Assembly: GCA_910583765.1 (NCBI GenBank)
Contig: CAJTYS010000001.1
Coordinates: 114,225-178,224 of the forward strand
Source of the DNA: an uncultured Eubacteriales bacterium
Lineage (GTDB): Bacteria > Bacillota > Clostridia > Peptostreptococcales > Anaerovoracaceae
Length of the DNA: 64,000 bases
Reading direction: 5' to 3'
Below the pieces are notes generated by a model. That model saw only the letters and a list, made by a program, of their open reading frames with translations. It did not search any database and was not told where the DNA came from. A program made the position numbers and the translations under genes. Positions 9,288-17,580 of the stretch are shown in pieces; the first letter of the stretch is position 1; every line of letters starts with the position of its first letter.

Positions 9288-10145
9288 CTATTGTGTTGTA
9301 AAATTAAAGGCAACTGGCACTCCCAGCGTCTTGTCTGAACTGTTGCCCTGTACCTCAGCACCAAACTCTAATACATATTCAGTGTCTGCGTTCAGCGCCC
9401 CTGCTGGAACATTCAGCGTGATCGTTTTAGAAGCAGCGTCATATCCACCATAAACAAGGCTTGCCGCCACGCTGCCATTCGCGTTCAAAATTTTGATATG
9501 AGGCAGGCTGCTTGCCTGAAAGACGCTAGGCTTGAAATTGTTCATGCCAGCGGACATAGTGAATTTAAACTGGTAAACACCATTTTCCGGAGCAATAGAG
9601 TTCTCGATTTCATTTACATATCCTATGATCTCACCAGCTTCGTCTTTTTCGATATCGATAACAATGATATCAGATGGCTTTGTCAGCTTCATGGTCTGCC
9701 CGCCAGTTCCCTGGAATCCATACGCCTCGGTTTCTACGACCATGACATTCATCGTGGCCTTTGCTAAGAGCGTTGGATTCTCTTCCGTATCCGTTCCGCT
9801 GAAAAGCGTTGCCGTAATGGTGGTGGTTCCTGCGTTCAGTCCAACCAGCTTTGCATGCTTCTTGGAAATCGTAGCGACATTTTTGTCACTGCTGCTCCAT
9901 TCTACATGGTAAGGGTCCACTTCTGTGCTAACTGTGGCGCTCATGGTGATTTCATCACCCACATAGACGGTTTTCGTCAATGGATTGATGGTAATGGAAT
10001 TCTCCACAGCCGTGGCTGCGACATCTGCTCCTGGCGCAGCAGAAGCGGCGAACGCCATTCCCGGCATCATGGCAAATGCCATCAACAATGTCAGCACTAC
10101 ACTAACTATAACTTTACTTTTTCTGGTTCCTATTCTAGTATTCAT
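9288..10145 (-). CDS. Secreted Ig-like protein with the GMNNF/FGAEVxGN domain
   Basis: The start is set at ATG 10145 (285 aa) because AGGAGG lies 6 nt upstream; the longer frame to 10166 has no such site. A signal peptide runs to about AFA. A Big2-type Ig domain with VEWSSSDKNVATIS covers about residues 55-125. From about 140 to the end is a domain with PSDI, FKFTMSAGMNNF, LPHIKI and LEFGAEVQGNSSDKTLG, matching the N-terminal domain of the protein at 3459-6518. This is the smallest and first gene of the apparent surface-protein/importer operon. The ligand of the shared domain is unknown. Confidence 0.85.
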   Translation of the reverse strand: MNTRIGTRKSKVIVSVVLTLLMAFAMMPGMAFAASAAPGADVAATAVENSITINPLTKTVYVGDEITMSATVSTEVDPYHVEWSSSDKNVATISKKHAKLVGLNAGTTTITATLFSGTDTEENPTLLAKATMNVMVVETEAYGFQGTGGQTMKLTKPSDIIVIDIEKDEAGEIIGYVNEIENSIAPENGVYQFKFTMSAGMNNFKPSVFQASSLPHIKILNANGSVAASLVYGGYDAASKTITLNVPAGALNADTEYVLEFGAEVQGNSSDKTLGVPVAFNFTTQ

Positions 10146-10378
10146 GGGAACCCTCCTTTCTCTCACATCCTCGTGAGGTTTTATTTACATAAGCACTCGT
10201 TATGAAGTGTTTATATCCTTATGTCTTACTTTTCTGCCATTCCAATCGCTTTCATACGGTTTTGCCTGTCACTTGCTTGTCCCTTCTGTTCATGTCATTT
10301 TCCTCCATCATTCTTTTCTGGCATTGCCGATGAGGGGACATTGAAGAATCCTGGCATAAAAATAAGGAATCCATACTA
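10146..10378 (-). promoter_or_regulatory. 5' leader of the surface-protein operon, with a possible 12-codon ORF
   Basis: On the minus strand, GGAGG precedes an ATG that opens a 12-codon frame (MNRRDKQVTGKTV), ending about 110 nt before the 285-aa gene. A CTCAC/GTGAG hairpin lies immediately before the ribosome binding site of that gene. Both could regulate expression, but nothing shows conservation and the short ORF may be chance. Confidence 0.25.
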
Positions 10379-10419
10379 AAAATAAAACTCTTTCTGTATC
10401 ATAGAAAGAGTGGTTTATT
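10379..10419. terminator. Bidirectional terminator-like hairpin
   Basis: CTCTTTCT pairs with AGAAAGAG across a 7-nt loop. The minus strand continues with TTTTATTTTT and the plus strand with TGGTTTATTTTT, so it could stop transcripts from either side. It marks the upstream edge of the surface-protein operon. Confidence 0.55.
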
Positions 10420-10820
10420 TTTCGTATACCATTCCTTTCCAAAATACGGGAGGCAAAGCCGTTTCCAGCTTTACCCATTGACGCTGGGCCATTGGCTTGA
10501 GTCTGGGTTTGCCTTGGATTCAGATTTAAGTTTAGGTTTAGCCTGCATCCAAGTTTCCCCGCCTTTAGGCCTTTGCGTTCGGAACCGTTTTTATTTGATT
10601 GTCACGACAGTCCAAAAATTTCCTATCTATACTACTATTTTAGTACAATCACCTTTTTCTGGCAAGTTTTTTTCTTGTTTTTTCAGGACTGTTTTGCTGT
10701 TTTCGACAGTCTTTTTTGCTGCGGTTTCTCATTGAACCGTCAAGTTGAAAAGGATTTTTTACTTTCTTTGCCTACTGCCATCCCTTAGATTTCTAAGAAA
10801 GCCAAAAGGTTTCCATTCTC
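10420..10820. other. Non-coding stretch with degenerate pyrimidine/purine-biased repeats
   Basis: I see no convincing gene here; the two short plus-strand frames have no family features. Between about 10490 and 10570 there are loose repeats of the form TTTGGnTTnAG, resembling those just upstream of moaA (24361-24420). Confidence 0.4.
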
Positions 10821-10880
10821 CAATGAACATATCCCTGCGGCAACGCCGATTATAATCATTGCGTTCATTATACTGCGGCC
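10821..10880. repeat. Imperfect palindromic repeat, family P, copy 1 (left arm degenerate)
   Basis: It contains the family core CGGCAACGCCG and the right arm GCGTTCATTATACTGCGGCC. The left arm is reduced to AATGAAC. It is the first of three tandem copies at a 91-92 bp period. Confidence 0.7.
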
Positions 10881-10902
10881 TTCCTCTGAATCCATGGTCC
10901 TA

Positions 10903-10971
10903 GGCCGCAATTCAAGGAACGCCTCCTTGCGGCAACGCCGTTTCAATCAATGCGTTCATTATACTGCGGCC
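10903..10971. repeat. Imperfect palindromic repeat, family P, copy 2
   Basis: The outer arms GGCCGCAATTCAAGGAACGC and GCGTTCATTATACTGCGGCC pair imperfectly, enclosing the inner hairpin CGGCAACGCCG. Its core begins 92 bp after that of copy 1. Confidence 0.85.
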
Positions 10972-10993
10972 TTCCTCTGAATCCATGATTCTG

Positions 10994-11056
10994 GGCCGCA
11001 ATTCAATGAATGCTTCCCCGCGGCAACGCCGATTTCAATTAATGCGTTCATTATAC
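10994..11056. repeat. Imperfect palindromic repeat, family P, copy 3
   Basis: Same layout as copy 2: GGCCGCAATTCAATGAATGC, core CGGCAACGCCG, then GCGTTCATTATACC. The terminal GCGGCC of the right arm is lost. The core begins 91 bp after that of copy 2. Confidence 0.8.
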
Positions 11057-11077
11057 CTCAACATTTCCGCTTTTTCT

Positions 11078-11091
11078 GTTGGCATGCCAAC
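11078..11091. promoter_or_regulatory. Perfect 14-bp palindrome
   Basis: GTTGGCATGCCAAC is a perfect dyad followed by TTTTTTGGGG on the plus strand. It could be a protein-binding site, but no gene start is near it. Confidence 0.3.
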
Positions 11092-11246
11092 TTTTTTGGG
11101 GAAATTATGGATTTTTTGAAATGCGCTAGCTCTTTGCGGGCTGTGTCATAATTTCCAGGCTTTTCACTCAAGAATTTCCTATATGTTATCATTTCCAAAC
11201 AACATCAGCCAATATTTGTCCTTTATGGCCTGATAACCAAATTCTA

Positions 11247-11319
11247 TCGATCGCTGCGTGAGCAAAAATGACAGAATCAAAAATCTTCACAGAAACATCA
11301 GAGCCGCCACAGCGATCGA
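11247..11319. repeat. Inverted repeat with 10-bp perfect arms
   Basis: TCGATCGCTG (11247-11256) and CAGCGATCGA (11310-11319) are exact reverse complements 53 nt apart. The pair lies directly left of paired-hairpin element A1. Its role is unknown. Confidence 0.5.
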
Positions 11320-11330
11320 ATATGGCGCAG

Positions 11331-11535
11331 TGTGTACAAATCAACTTTTTTAGGCTGTTTGTACACATTCATCTTGAAATAAATGTATTTTAATTTCTTA
11401 TTTTGTAAGTTAAAAGGTCAATTTTTTGGATTTTTTCAGGATTTTCCTTGGATTCGGCCTTTATTTTCCTTTAATTGGTAAATCTTACGAAAGTTAGTGT
11501 GTACAAAAAGCCGTTTTTTTTACGATTGTACACAC
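11331..11535. repeat. Paired-hairpin element A1 (205 bp)
   Basis: The left hairpin (11331-11367) has arms TGTGTACAAA/TTTGTACACA and a 17-nt loop. The right hairpin (11497-11535) has arms GTGTGTACAA/TTGTACACAC. The AT-rich interior contains TTTCTTATTTTGTAAG, nearly repeated in element B2. No T-run follows either hairpin, so ordinary termination is not the explanation. The element lies between convergent repeats, away from coding sequence. Confidence 0.85.
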
Positions 11536-11609
11536 CAGAGCTTTTACTGATAAATTTCGCAAGAACTTTTTCATAGATGTTATTATAGATAAAGCTTCCA
11601 AAAACGGAT

Positions 11610-11795
11610 GTGTGTGTAACCCACCCAAATTCATGAATTTATACACACATTAGTCTTTGCTTTTCTGGATTGGTAAAAGGAAACTACATTATGCCCCTAA
11701 TTTCCGCCTTGTTTTTTACATATTATAGATGAATTTTACATTTTAATTCCATAATGCGTGCATAGTTCCATAAAAACCCATAATTTGTACACACA
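11610..11795. repeat. Paired-hairpin element A2 (about 186 bp)
   Basis: The left hairpin has TGTGTGTGTAA and TTATACACACA arms. The right hairpin has TGCGTGCATAG and ATTTGTACACACA arms and is more degraded. It follows A1 directly with 75 bp between them, in the 185-bp size class. Confidence 0.7.
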
Positions 11796-11834
11796 TCCTA
11801 TAAAATGTAATATCTTCATAGTCCCTGAGCCTGC

Positions 11835-12551
11835 TCACAGCTGGGCTTCTTTGTTTTCCTGGTTCAGGTACTGGACTTCCGTGGTGCCGCCCAGGAATTT
11901 CACCGTCAGATCAGCAAGGCTCTCGGCTGCGGCTTTCAGATCTTCACTGCGCTCTGGATCCACGGATTCGATGATCAAAAAGGCGTTTTTCGTATCTTCC
12001 GTCAGCATGGTGCGCTGCCCGTCCCGCCAGTTCCAGCAGCGGCATACCGCGCCTTCCTCATCTTTATAAATGATCTCGCCAGGCAGAGCATCGTCATGCG
12101 TCTCATCTCCCAGGGCAAGGAAAGACTCCCCACCTTCCGCCTTTGTCAACAGCAGGTCGCCGCGGAAAGTGTCCAGATCTTCACCGCCGCACGGCAGCCC
12201 ATAAGTCAGAGAGACCGTGTTATAAATATCCACCAATGGGTTGATGGTGCCAACTTCCTTGCCTTTTTGCACCCGCTTCAAAAGGGCTTCGATCGAGCAT
12301 CTCGCGCCTTTCTTGGTTTTGAATTTCCGAAAAGCTTCCCGCCAAACGGCCACAGCCGGATTTTCGCTGATGGGATCTTTGGTGATAAATTTCTTCGCCG
12401 CCTCGTTGCTTTTTTCCAGCATTTCGATCAGATCAGGCCGCACTGGCTCTGCGGTGTCCTCCGTGTTGTCAATTCCTTTGGCCAAAACGATGGCGATTTC
12501 CGCCTGTGGGAACAGCTCCCAGAAATCGTCTTTTATTATGAACTTTGCCAT
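11835..12551 (-). CDS. B3/B4 tRNA-binding-domain protein (PheT-related, COG3382 type)
   Basis: A 238-residue protein starting MAKFIIKDDFWELFP, with AGGAGG upstream of the ATG. The stretch ending VAVWREAFRKFKTKKGARCS and the following segments (INPLVDIYNTVSLTYGLPCGGEDLD, in part) match the B3/B4 domain found in the phenylalanyl-tRNA synthetase beta chain and in free-standing homologues. The free-standing proteins are thought to act in tRNA or aminoacyl quality control, but their substrate is not settled. The gene stands alone, with paired-hairpin elements on both sides (A1/A2 downstream, B1 upstream). Confidence 0.8.
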   Translation of the reverse strand: MAKFIIKDDFWELFPQAEIAIVLAKGIDNTEDTAEPVRPDLIEMLEKSNEAAKKFITKDPISENPAVAVWREAFRKFKTKKGARCSIEALLKRVQKGKEVGTINPLVDIYNTVSLTYGLPCGGEDLDTFRGDLLLTKAEGGESFLALGDETHDDALPGEIIYKDEEGAVCRCWNWRDGQRTMLTEDTKNAFLIIESVDPERSEDLKAAAESLADLTVKFLGGTTEVQYLNQENKEAQL

Positions 12552-13116
12552 GATTTTTCCTCCTTGTTTTCTTCCTCATATGTGCCTTAAAGGCGGGCGC
12601 TTGATACCAAGGCGCATCGGCGTTGGGTGATGGATTTGCTCTGCTGGTTCTAAGCGATCTGCCTGCTCTGCGTGAAGCTTGGCCAGCTTTTCGCCATGCG
12701 CCTATTTTTTCCAATGGCGCTTTTCCTATAGTATACGAGAGTTTGAAAAAAAGCGCAACTGTGCATAATGCGAAAAAATCCTTCAATTATGCACAGTCAA
12801 AGGCACAAGATCTGCCATTTCAGCCGCTGAAACCAGGAAATTTTGAGAATTTCCATGGCTGGTCGCCGGAATCCGCTCATATTTTTCCATTTTATTTAAA
12901 TGTATGGTTTATTTCCCAAATTTATTGTGCATAAATCATAAAAAAATACGATTTATGCACAATCGCATGAAGCGCAGGTCAGACGCAAGGCAATGTAGGC
13001 GCGGACCAAAGGCAATACAATGCAGCACGACACAATGCAACGCAATGCAAGCACAGGCTAGAGACGGGCGCAAGCCTGACACAAGGCGAGGCAGGCGCAG
13101 GGCAGGGACAAAAATA
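12552..13116. other. Intergenic region between the B3/B4 gene and an amidase gene
   Basis: It holds the probable promoter of the B3/B4 gene (TATACT about 170 nt upstream on the minus strand), paired-hairpin element B1, and at 12965-13110 a low-complexity tract rich in GCA/CAAT words. No gene is supported. Confidence 0.5.
12759..12963. repeat. Paired-hairpin element B1 (205 bp)
   Basis: The left hairpin (12759-12796) has arms CTGTGCATAAT/ATTATGCACAG with a 16-nt loop. The right hairpin (12924-12963) has arms ATTGTGCATAAAT/ATTTATGCACAAT with a 14-nt loop. Both stems are perfect. The length equals that of A1. Confidence 0.88.
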
Positions 13117-13686
13117 TCAGGACGTGAAGCCGAAATACAGCCTGATCCCCCGATAGATGCCTCTGGCAAAGCTCTGCGGGTCGTTGGTCATCAGATAAAC
13201 ATCGTTCAGATTGGTCAGGTAGCCCATTTCCACCAGCACCGAAGGCATGGACGTGGCCCGCAGCACATATAGCCCCGGCCGCACGAAAACGCCTCGATTG
13301 GCCAGGCCGGTCATGTCGTGGAGACCTTCGAGGATCCTGGCCCCCAGCTGATGGGCCGGCGTGGTTTCACTGTACACGTAGGCCTCGCTGCCGCTGGCCG
13401 CTGTGTTGGTACTGGCATTGCAGTGAAGGCTGATAAAGTAATCCGCGCCCCAGGTATTGGCTGCGTACACCCTTGCCTGCAGGCTGGTGGCGTTGCTGGT
13501 CCCCAGCTGTTCATCCGGGGAATTCCTGGAAAGGAGCACTTCAAACTCTGGATCAGCCCGCAAAAGAGCCGCCAGGCGCACGCCGATCTCGTAGGTGATA
13601 TCCTGCTCTCTTACGCCGTTTGCCTCTGCGCCGGCATTGGGGTTCCGCGGATTGTGCCCCTGGTCAACAAATATTTTGATTGCCAT
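13117..13686 (-). CDS. N-acetylmuramoyl-L-alanine amidase (Amidase_3)
   Basis: A 189-residue zinc amidase that would cleave the lactyl-amide bond between MurNAc and L-Ala in peptidoglycan. Expected metal and catalytic residues are visible: the first His in VDQGHNP, the Glu in REQDITYEIG, the second His in ISLHCNAS, and the catalytic Glu in LVEMGYLTN near the C-terminus. There is no signal peptide or cell-wall-binding domain, so export would need another route or the enzyme acts on internal or released material. An AAGGAGG site precedes the ATG. Confidence 0.9.
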   Translation of the reverse strand: MAIKIFVDQGHNPRNPNAGAEANGVREQDITYEIGVRLAALLRADPEFEVLLSRNSPDEQLGTSNATSLQARVYAANTWGADYFISLHCNASTNTAASGSEAYVYSETTPAHQLGARILEGLHDMTGLANRGVFVRPGLYVLRATSMPSVLVEMGYLTNLNDVYLMTNDPQSFARGIYRGIRLYFGFTS

Positions 13687-13894
13687 AGCAAATTCCTCCT
13701 TTATATACGCATTCAGTATATGCGGGGGAAATTTGCTTTGTTACCCGCAGGGTCAGCGCAGGGTTGCGCAGGGTCACAGTCAGCCACGCCTGACCTGCGG
13801 CTTGTGGCCAGACCGCGCCTGCTATTCCTGGCTCTCGGCTGCCCTATGGCTGATTCCTGCCTGCCGTTCCTGGCTCACCATGGCGCAGCTCTGT

Positions 13895-14470
13895 TCATCC
13901 CTGCTTCTCTCCTGTCCACCCACGATCCGCGCAGCGGCCTGTCCTTGCAGAACGCCAGTCTCCGGCAAGGCGTTCCAATCGTTCCAGCATTCGCTCCACC
14001 GGCGGCTCTGGTTCCGTATGACCTGTGCATTTTGTGGGCGTTCTGTTGAGAATGTCGTTGAGCACTGGCTGACGCGCGCTGTGAGGATCTGCGGCAATGT
14101 CGTTCCACATCATCAGGTCCACGGCTTTGTTCAAATACGCCACTTGACTGCGCCCATGGGTCTTGGTGATCTCAAGCGCGCCAGCCTCTTTCAGATAGCT
14201 TTCCGTAAAGCCTGGTGAGATCCCCATGTCCTGAAAACTGTCTCTGATCTCCTGCTTCGCCATTTGCGCCAGATGATCTTTGTCTTCCTGCCTGATGCCT
14301 GCCAGCACAAAGGCAAATCGAGTGGCGCAGTTTTCCCCGATGAGAGCGGGCCGCCCCTGCAAAAGCACCACATGCAGTTCCCAGCAAAACAAATCATCCA
14401 AGGGTTCTCCATAAGGGGGCTTTTTCAGTTTAAAGAAACGCTCCAAGGGGATGGTGATTCCAAACTGCAT
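13895..14470 (-). CDS. DUF6933-like protein
   Basis: A 191-residue protein that I place in the DUF6933 group from the order of motifs: DDLFCWELHVVLLQGRPALI near the start, CATRFAFVLAGI in the middle, then a helical part ending ITKTHGRSQVAYLNKAVDLM. The last 50 or so residues are charged and low-complexity. No function is known. The stop of the downstream-reading M18 peptidase gene lies just beyond its start. An alternative is a lineage-specific regulator of phage or plasmid origin, as such genes often occur in accessory DNA. Confidence 0.55.
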   Translation of the reverse strand: MQFGITIPLERFFKLKKPPYGEPLDDLFCWELHVVLLQGRPALIGENCATRFAFVLAGIRQEDKDHLAQMAKQEIRDSFQDMGISPGFTESYLKEAGALEITKTHGRSQVAYLNKAVDLMMWNDIAADPHSARQPVLNDILNRTPTKCTGHTEPEPPVERMLERLERLAGDWRSARTGRCADRGWTGEKQG

Positions 14471-14480
14471 GCCGGCCTCC

Positions 14481-15860
14481 TTAGATCTCGCTCAAAAACG
14501 CCTTGTAAGCCTGATACGCTTCGTACACATCGGCTTTGGACACCACCTCCCACGGGGCGTGCATGTTCATCACCGGAACTCCCGCGTCAATGACGTTCAT
14601 GGTGTAATTTCCCATAATATAGGCGATGGTTCCGCCGCCGCCCTGGTCCACTTTCCCCAGCTCCGCGGTCTGGTAATTGATTTTCCCGTCATCCAGAACC
14701 CGCCGCAGCTGTGCCATGTATTCCGGATTCGCGTCGTTGCAGCCGCTCTTGCCCCTAGCTCCTGTGTATTTGTTGAACACAATGCCCTTCCCCAGATAGG
14801 CGGCGTTTTTCTTTTCGCTGACGCTCACATAAAGAGGGTCCACTCCCGCGCTCACATCGCTGGAAAGCATCTTGGTATTGGTCAGGGCCCTTCTCATCTT
14901 CAGCAGGGATTCTTCTCCCATGCAGGCCATGACTTCGACAATGGTGTTTTCCATGAACAAGGACTGGGCGCCAGTGGCTCCCACGCTTCCGATCTCTTCT
15001 TTATCTACCAGGAAACAGCAGTTGGTGTATTGGCAGGCTTCCACCTCCAAAATCGCCGCCAAACTGGTGTAGGCGCATACTCTGTCGTCCTGTCCATAGC
15101 CCATGACCATGCTGCGGTCCAGTCCGCAATCCCTGGCTTTTCCGCTGGGAACCACTTCGATTTCCGCACTGAGGAAATCTTCTGCCTCAATGCCGTAAGT
15201 GTCCTTCAATATCCGCAGAATGTTGGCTTTGACCCCGTCCTTTTCCTCATCCTTGAGAGGGATGCTGCCAATGGTCACATCCAGGTTTTCCCCTTCGATG
15301 ATTTCTCTGCCGTCTTTTTTCATCTGGTCCGCGGCCAAATGGATGAGCAGGTCGCTGATGAAGAAAATCGGGTCCTCTTCTTTTTCCCCGATCACCATGT
15401 CGATTTTGGCGCCGTCCTTTTTGACGATCACCCCATGAAGGGACAAAGGCATGGTCACCCATTGATACTTTTTGATGCCCCCGTAATAATGGGTGTCGAA
15501 CAGGGCAAAGTCTTCACTTTCATAAAGGGGATTCTGTTTCAGATCCAGCCGAGGGGAATCAATGTGCGCGCCTAAGATTCGCAGCCCTTGCTCCATGGGC
15601 TTTTCCCCAATGACAAAAAGGGCGATATTTTTGTTCATGTTCAGAGCGTAAATTTTGTCGCCAGCCTTCACGGGTTCCCCTGTCCGTATGATCTGGTCCA
15701 GATCACGAAACCCTTTTTCCTTTGCCATGGCCAGGGCCAGCTGGACGCAGGCCCGTTCTGTCTTTCCTTTTGTGAGGAAATCCTTGTAGCCTTCGCTGAA
15801 ATCCATGACTTCTTTCATTTCTTTTTCATTATATTTTTTCCATGCGTTTTCACTGTACAT
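14481..15860 (-). CDS. M18 family aminopeptidase (aspartyl aminopeptidase type)
   Basis: The start is placed at ATG 15860 (459 aa), preceded by AAGGAG. The open frame continues upstream to 16067, but that part lacks family similarity. M18 metal ligands are visible: His and Asp in GAHIDSPRLD, the Glu pair in DKEEIGS, Asp in SDVSAGVDP, and the final His in MNMHAPWEVVSKADVYE. It should be a cytosolic, dinuclear-metal enzyme that removes N-terminal residues from peptides, fitting an organism living on amino acids. Confidence 0.9.
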   Translation of the reverse strand: MYSENAWKKYNEKEMKEVMDFSEGYKDFLTKGKTERACVQLALAMAKEKGFRDLDQIIRTGEPVKAGDKIYALNMNKNIALFVIGEKPMEQGLRILGAHIDSPRLDLKQNPLYESEDFALFDTHYYGGIKKYQWVTMPLSLHGVIVKKDGAKIDMVIGEKEEDPIFFISDLLIHLAADQMKKDGREIIEGENLDVTIGSIPLKDEEKDGVKANILRILKDTYGIEAEDFLSAEIEVVPSGKARDCGLDRSMVMGYGQDDRVCAYTSLAAILEVEACQYTNCCFLVDKEEIGSVGATGAQSLFMENTIVEVMACMGEESLLKMRRALTNTKMLSSDVSAGVDPLYVSVSEKKNAAYLGKGIVFNKYTGARGKSGCNDANPEYMAQLRRVLDDGKINYQTAELGKVDQGGGGTIAYIMGNYTMNVIDAGVPVMNMHAPWEVVSKADVYEAYQAYKAFLSEI

Positions 15861-16228
15861 TTTTTGAGTTCTCCTTTTCTTGTTAGCATGCGCTGAAACA
15901 GGGACTTCCATGCGAAGCGGATCCCTGGAACGCGAAATTCTCCAGTGCTTTTGATTCAATGCTTTACAGTATACGCTGAAATACAGGAATCCGCAAGCTG
16001 ACTTTGCGTTTTGTTCGCCGGCTCTATCTGGCGCGGGAATCCATCTCTTGCAGGCGCCCATCGACAACTCCTAAAATCAAACCTCATTTTTCTGCATATG
16101 ACAAAATTCCGGCACTGCTTGAAACCGCGGTGCCGGAATGGATCCCCTCTTTACATGGGAACAGGCCTTGTGCCAGCCTTTTCCCTGGTACATTGTGATC
16201 GACCCATTTCGCGAGCCATTCACATTCC
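15861..16228. other. Intergenic region between the M18 gene and the SPFH operon
   Basis: Apart from a terminator-like hairpin (16101-16139) and a short TGTGCCAG/CTGGTACA inverted repeat near 16168-16193, nothing gene-like is visible. Confidence 0.4.
16101..16139 (-). terminator. Probable terminator of the YbjQ-SPFH-Arc-like operon
   Basis: ATTCCGGCAC pairs with GTGCCGGAAT over a 14-nt loop. On the minus strand the stem ends in AATTTTGTC. It lies about 90 nt past the last gene of the operon. The short T-run makes it weak. Confidence 0.5.
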
Positions 16229-16483
16229 TTATTTATGTCTATGCTTTTTTACACACTCTGCCAGAAGGTATTCGATCTGCCCGTTGATGGAGCGGAAATC
16301 TTCTTCCGCCCATTGTGCGATCTCGTTCCAAAGAGTCGGCGCGATCCGCAAAAGGATCTGCTTTTTCTTTTTCTCAGACTCTTTCAGCTTTTTCTCCCGG
16401 TCTTTGATTTCCTGTTCCATGGCTTCCAGTTTTTCCAGTTTTTTCTGGAGTTGCTGCTGCCTTTTATCCAGCTCTTCGTTCAT
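16229..16483 (-). CDS. Small coiled-coil protein with Arc-like ribbon-helix-helix C-terminus
   Basis: An 84-residue protein. Residues 1-43 are heptad-like and charged (LDKRQQQLQKKLEKLEAMEQ onward), predicting a coiled coil. Residues about 44-80 (LLRIAPTLWNEIAQWAEEDF, then NGQIEYLLAECVKK) resemble an Arc/MetJ ribbon-helix-helix. The ATG follows the SPFH stop by 12 nt, with AAAGGTG as ribosome binding site. Arc-like proteins are often encoded beside SPFH proteins. Whether it binds DNA or helps SPFH oligomers assemble is not known. Confidence 0.75.
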   Translation of the reverse strand: MNEELDKRQQQLQKKLEKLEAMEQEIKDREKKLKESEKKKKQILLRIAPTLWNEIAQWAEEDFRSINGQIEYLLAECVKKHRHK

Positions 16484-16495
16484 GGATCCGCACCT

Positions 16496-17494
16496 TTAAT
16501 AGATGGTGCCGCTGTTGACGATAGGCTGGGCTTCCCTGTTTCCACAGAGGATCACCAGCAGGTTGCTAACCATGGCGGCTTTCCGTTCTTCGTCCAGTAC
16601 CACGATATCCTCTTCACCCAGCTGTTCCAGGGCGGATTTCACCATGCCCACTGCGCCGGTGACGATCTTTTGCCTTGCGGAAATCACTGCCGTCGCCTGC
16701 TGTCTTTGGAGCATGGCTGCCGCGATTTCTTCGGCATAAGACAGGTGAGTGATCCGCACTTCCAACACTTCCAGGCCCGCGCCTTCCACTCGCTCCTGCA
16801 GTTTTCCTTTCATGGTTTCCGCAATTTCCTGGCTGCTGCCCCGCAGGGTCTTTTCGTCCGTGTCACCCTCATCCATGTTGTCGTATGGATACAGTCTAGC
16901 GATGGTCCTGATGGTGGAATCGCATTGTGTGGACAGGTACTGGAAATAGTCGTCCACGTTGAACACCGCCTTCGTTGGATTGACTACTTTCCAAACCACG
17001 ATGGCCCCGATGATGATGGGGTTTCCCATGGCATCGTTCACCTTTTGGGTCCCGTTATTAAAAGTCAGCACTTTTGTGGAAACTTTTTTGTTAAGAGACG
17101 CTTTCTTGGCTTTGGCTTTTTTGCTGGTTTCGGTGATCTCTTCCAGCAGGCTTTCGCCGCCGCCCTGCTTTTCCGCCACTGGGTTCCTGGCAGTGACGAA
17201 AGGGTTGACGAAGAAAAAGCCATGATTCTTAATAGTTCCGTAATACTTACCGAACAATGTCAGCACTAGAGCCTCGTTGGGGTTGATGACCTTCAATCCT
17301 CCGAAGAGCAGGCAGGCCAGGCAGAACACCAGAACCGCTATGATCATGACGGGAATGTTCTCGGTCCCAATGCCCCAGATCTCGGCTGCTATGGAGGCGA
17401 TGACCAGCAGGATTAGGATCAAGAGCATGGCCATGCCGCTGAAAGGTTTTAAGTTTTTTTCTTTGATTTCTGTGTTCGTGAATTGGTTTTCCAT
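16496..17494 (-). CDS. SPFH/band 7 domain membrane protein
   Basis: A 332-residue protein with two hydrophobic segments (about 20-40 and 47-67), then an SPFH domain starting INPNEALVLTLFGKYYGT. The band-7 core includes VVWKVVNPTKAVFNVDDY and VEGAGLEVLEVRITHLSYAEEIAAAM-type elements (given in part), and the C-terminal helix carries QQATAVISARQKIVTGAV. Such proteins form large membrane cages or scaffolds and organise membrane microdomains. AGGAGG precedes the ATG. It is cotranscribed with the Arc-like gene downstream and probably with YbjQ upstream. Confidence 0.9.
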   Translation of the reverse strand: MENQFTNTEIKEKNLKPFSGMAMLLILILLVIASIAAEIWGIGTENIPVMIIAVLVFCLACLLFGGLKVINPNEALVLTLFGKYYGTIKNHGFFFVNPFVTARNPVAEKQGGGESLLEEITETSKKAKAKKASLNKKVSTKVLTFNNGTQKVNDAMGNPIIIGAIVVWKVVNPTKAVFNVDDYFQYLSTQCDSTIRTIARLYPYDNMDEGDTDEKTLRGSSQEIAETMKGKLQERVEGAGLEVLEVRITHLSYAEEIAAAMLQRQQATAVISARQKIVTGAVGMVKSALEQLGEEDIVVLDEERKAAMVSNLLVILCGNREAQPIVNSGTIY

Positions 17495-17580
17495 TGTTTC
17501 CTCCTTTTATGGTTCGTTGATGTTGTCTTGGGTTTTTGAATTTTCAATGAAGAAACGATCAAAAACTGTGATGCGGCTGG

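Noticed and set aside
10440..10620. Possible c-di-GMP riboswitch (GGCAAAGCC and ACGCAAAGG words)
   Set aside because: The words occur on opposite strands and in the wrong order and spacing for the GEMM fold; no two-hairpin core can be built.
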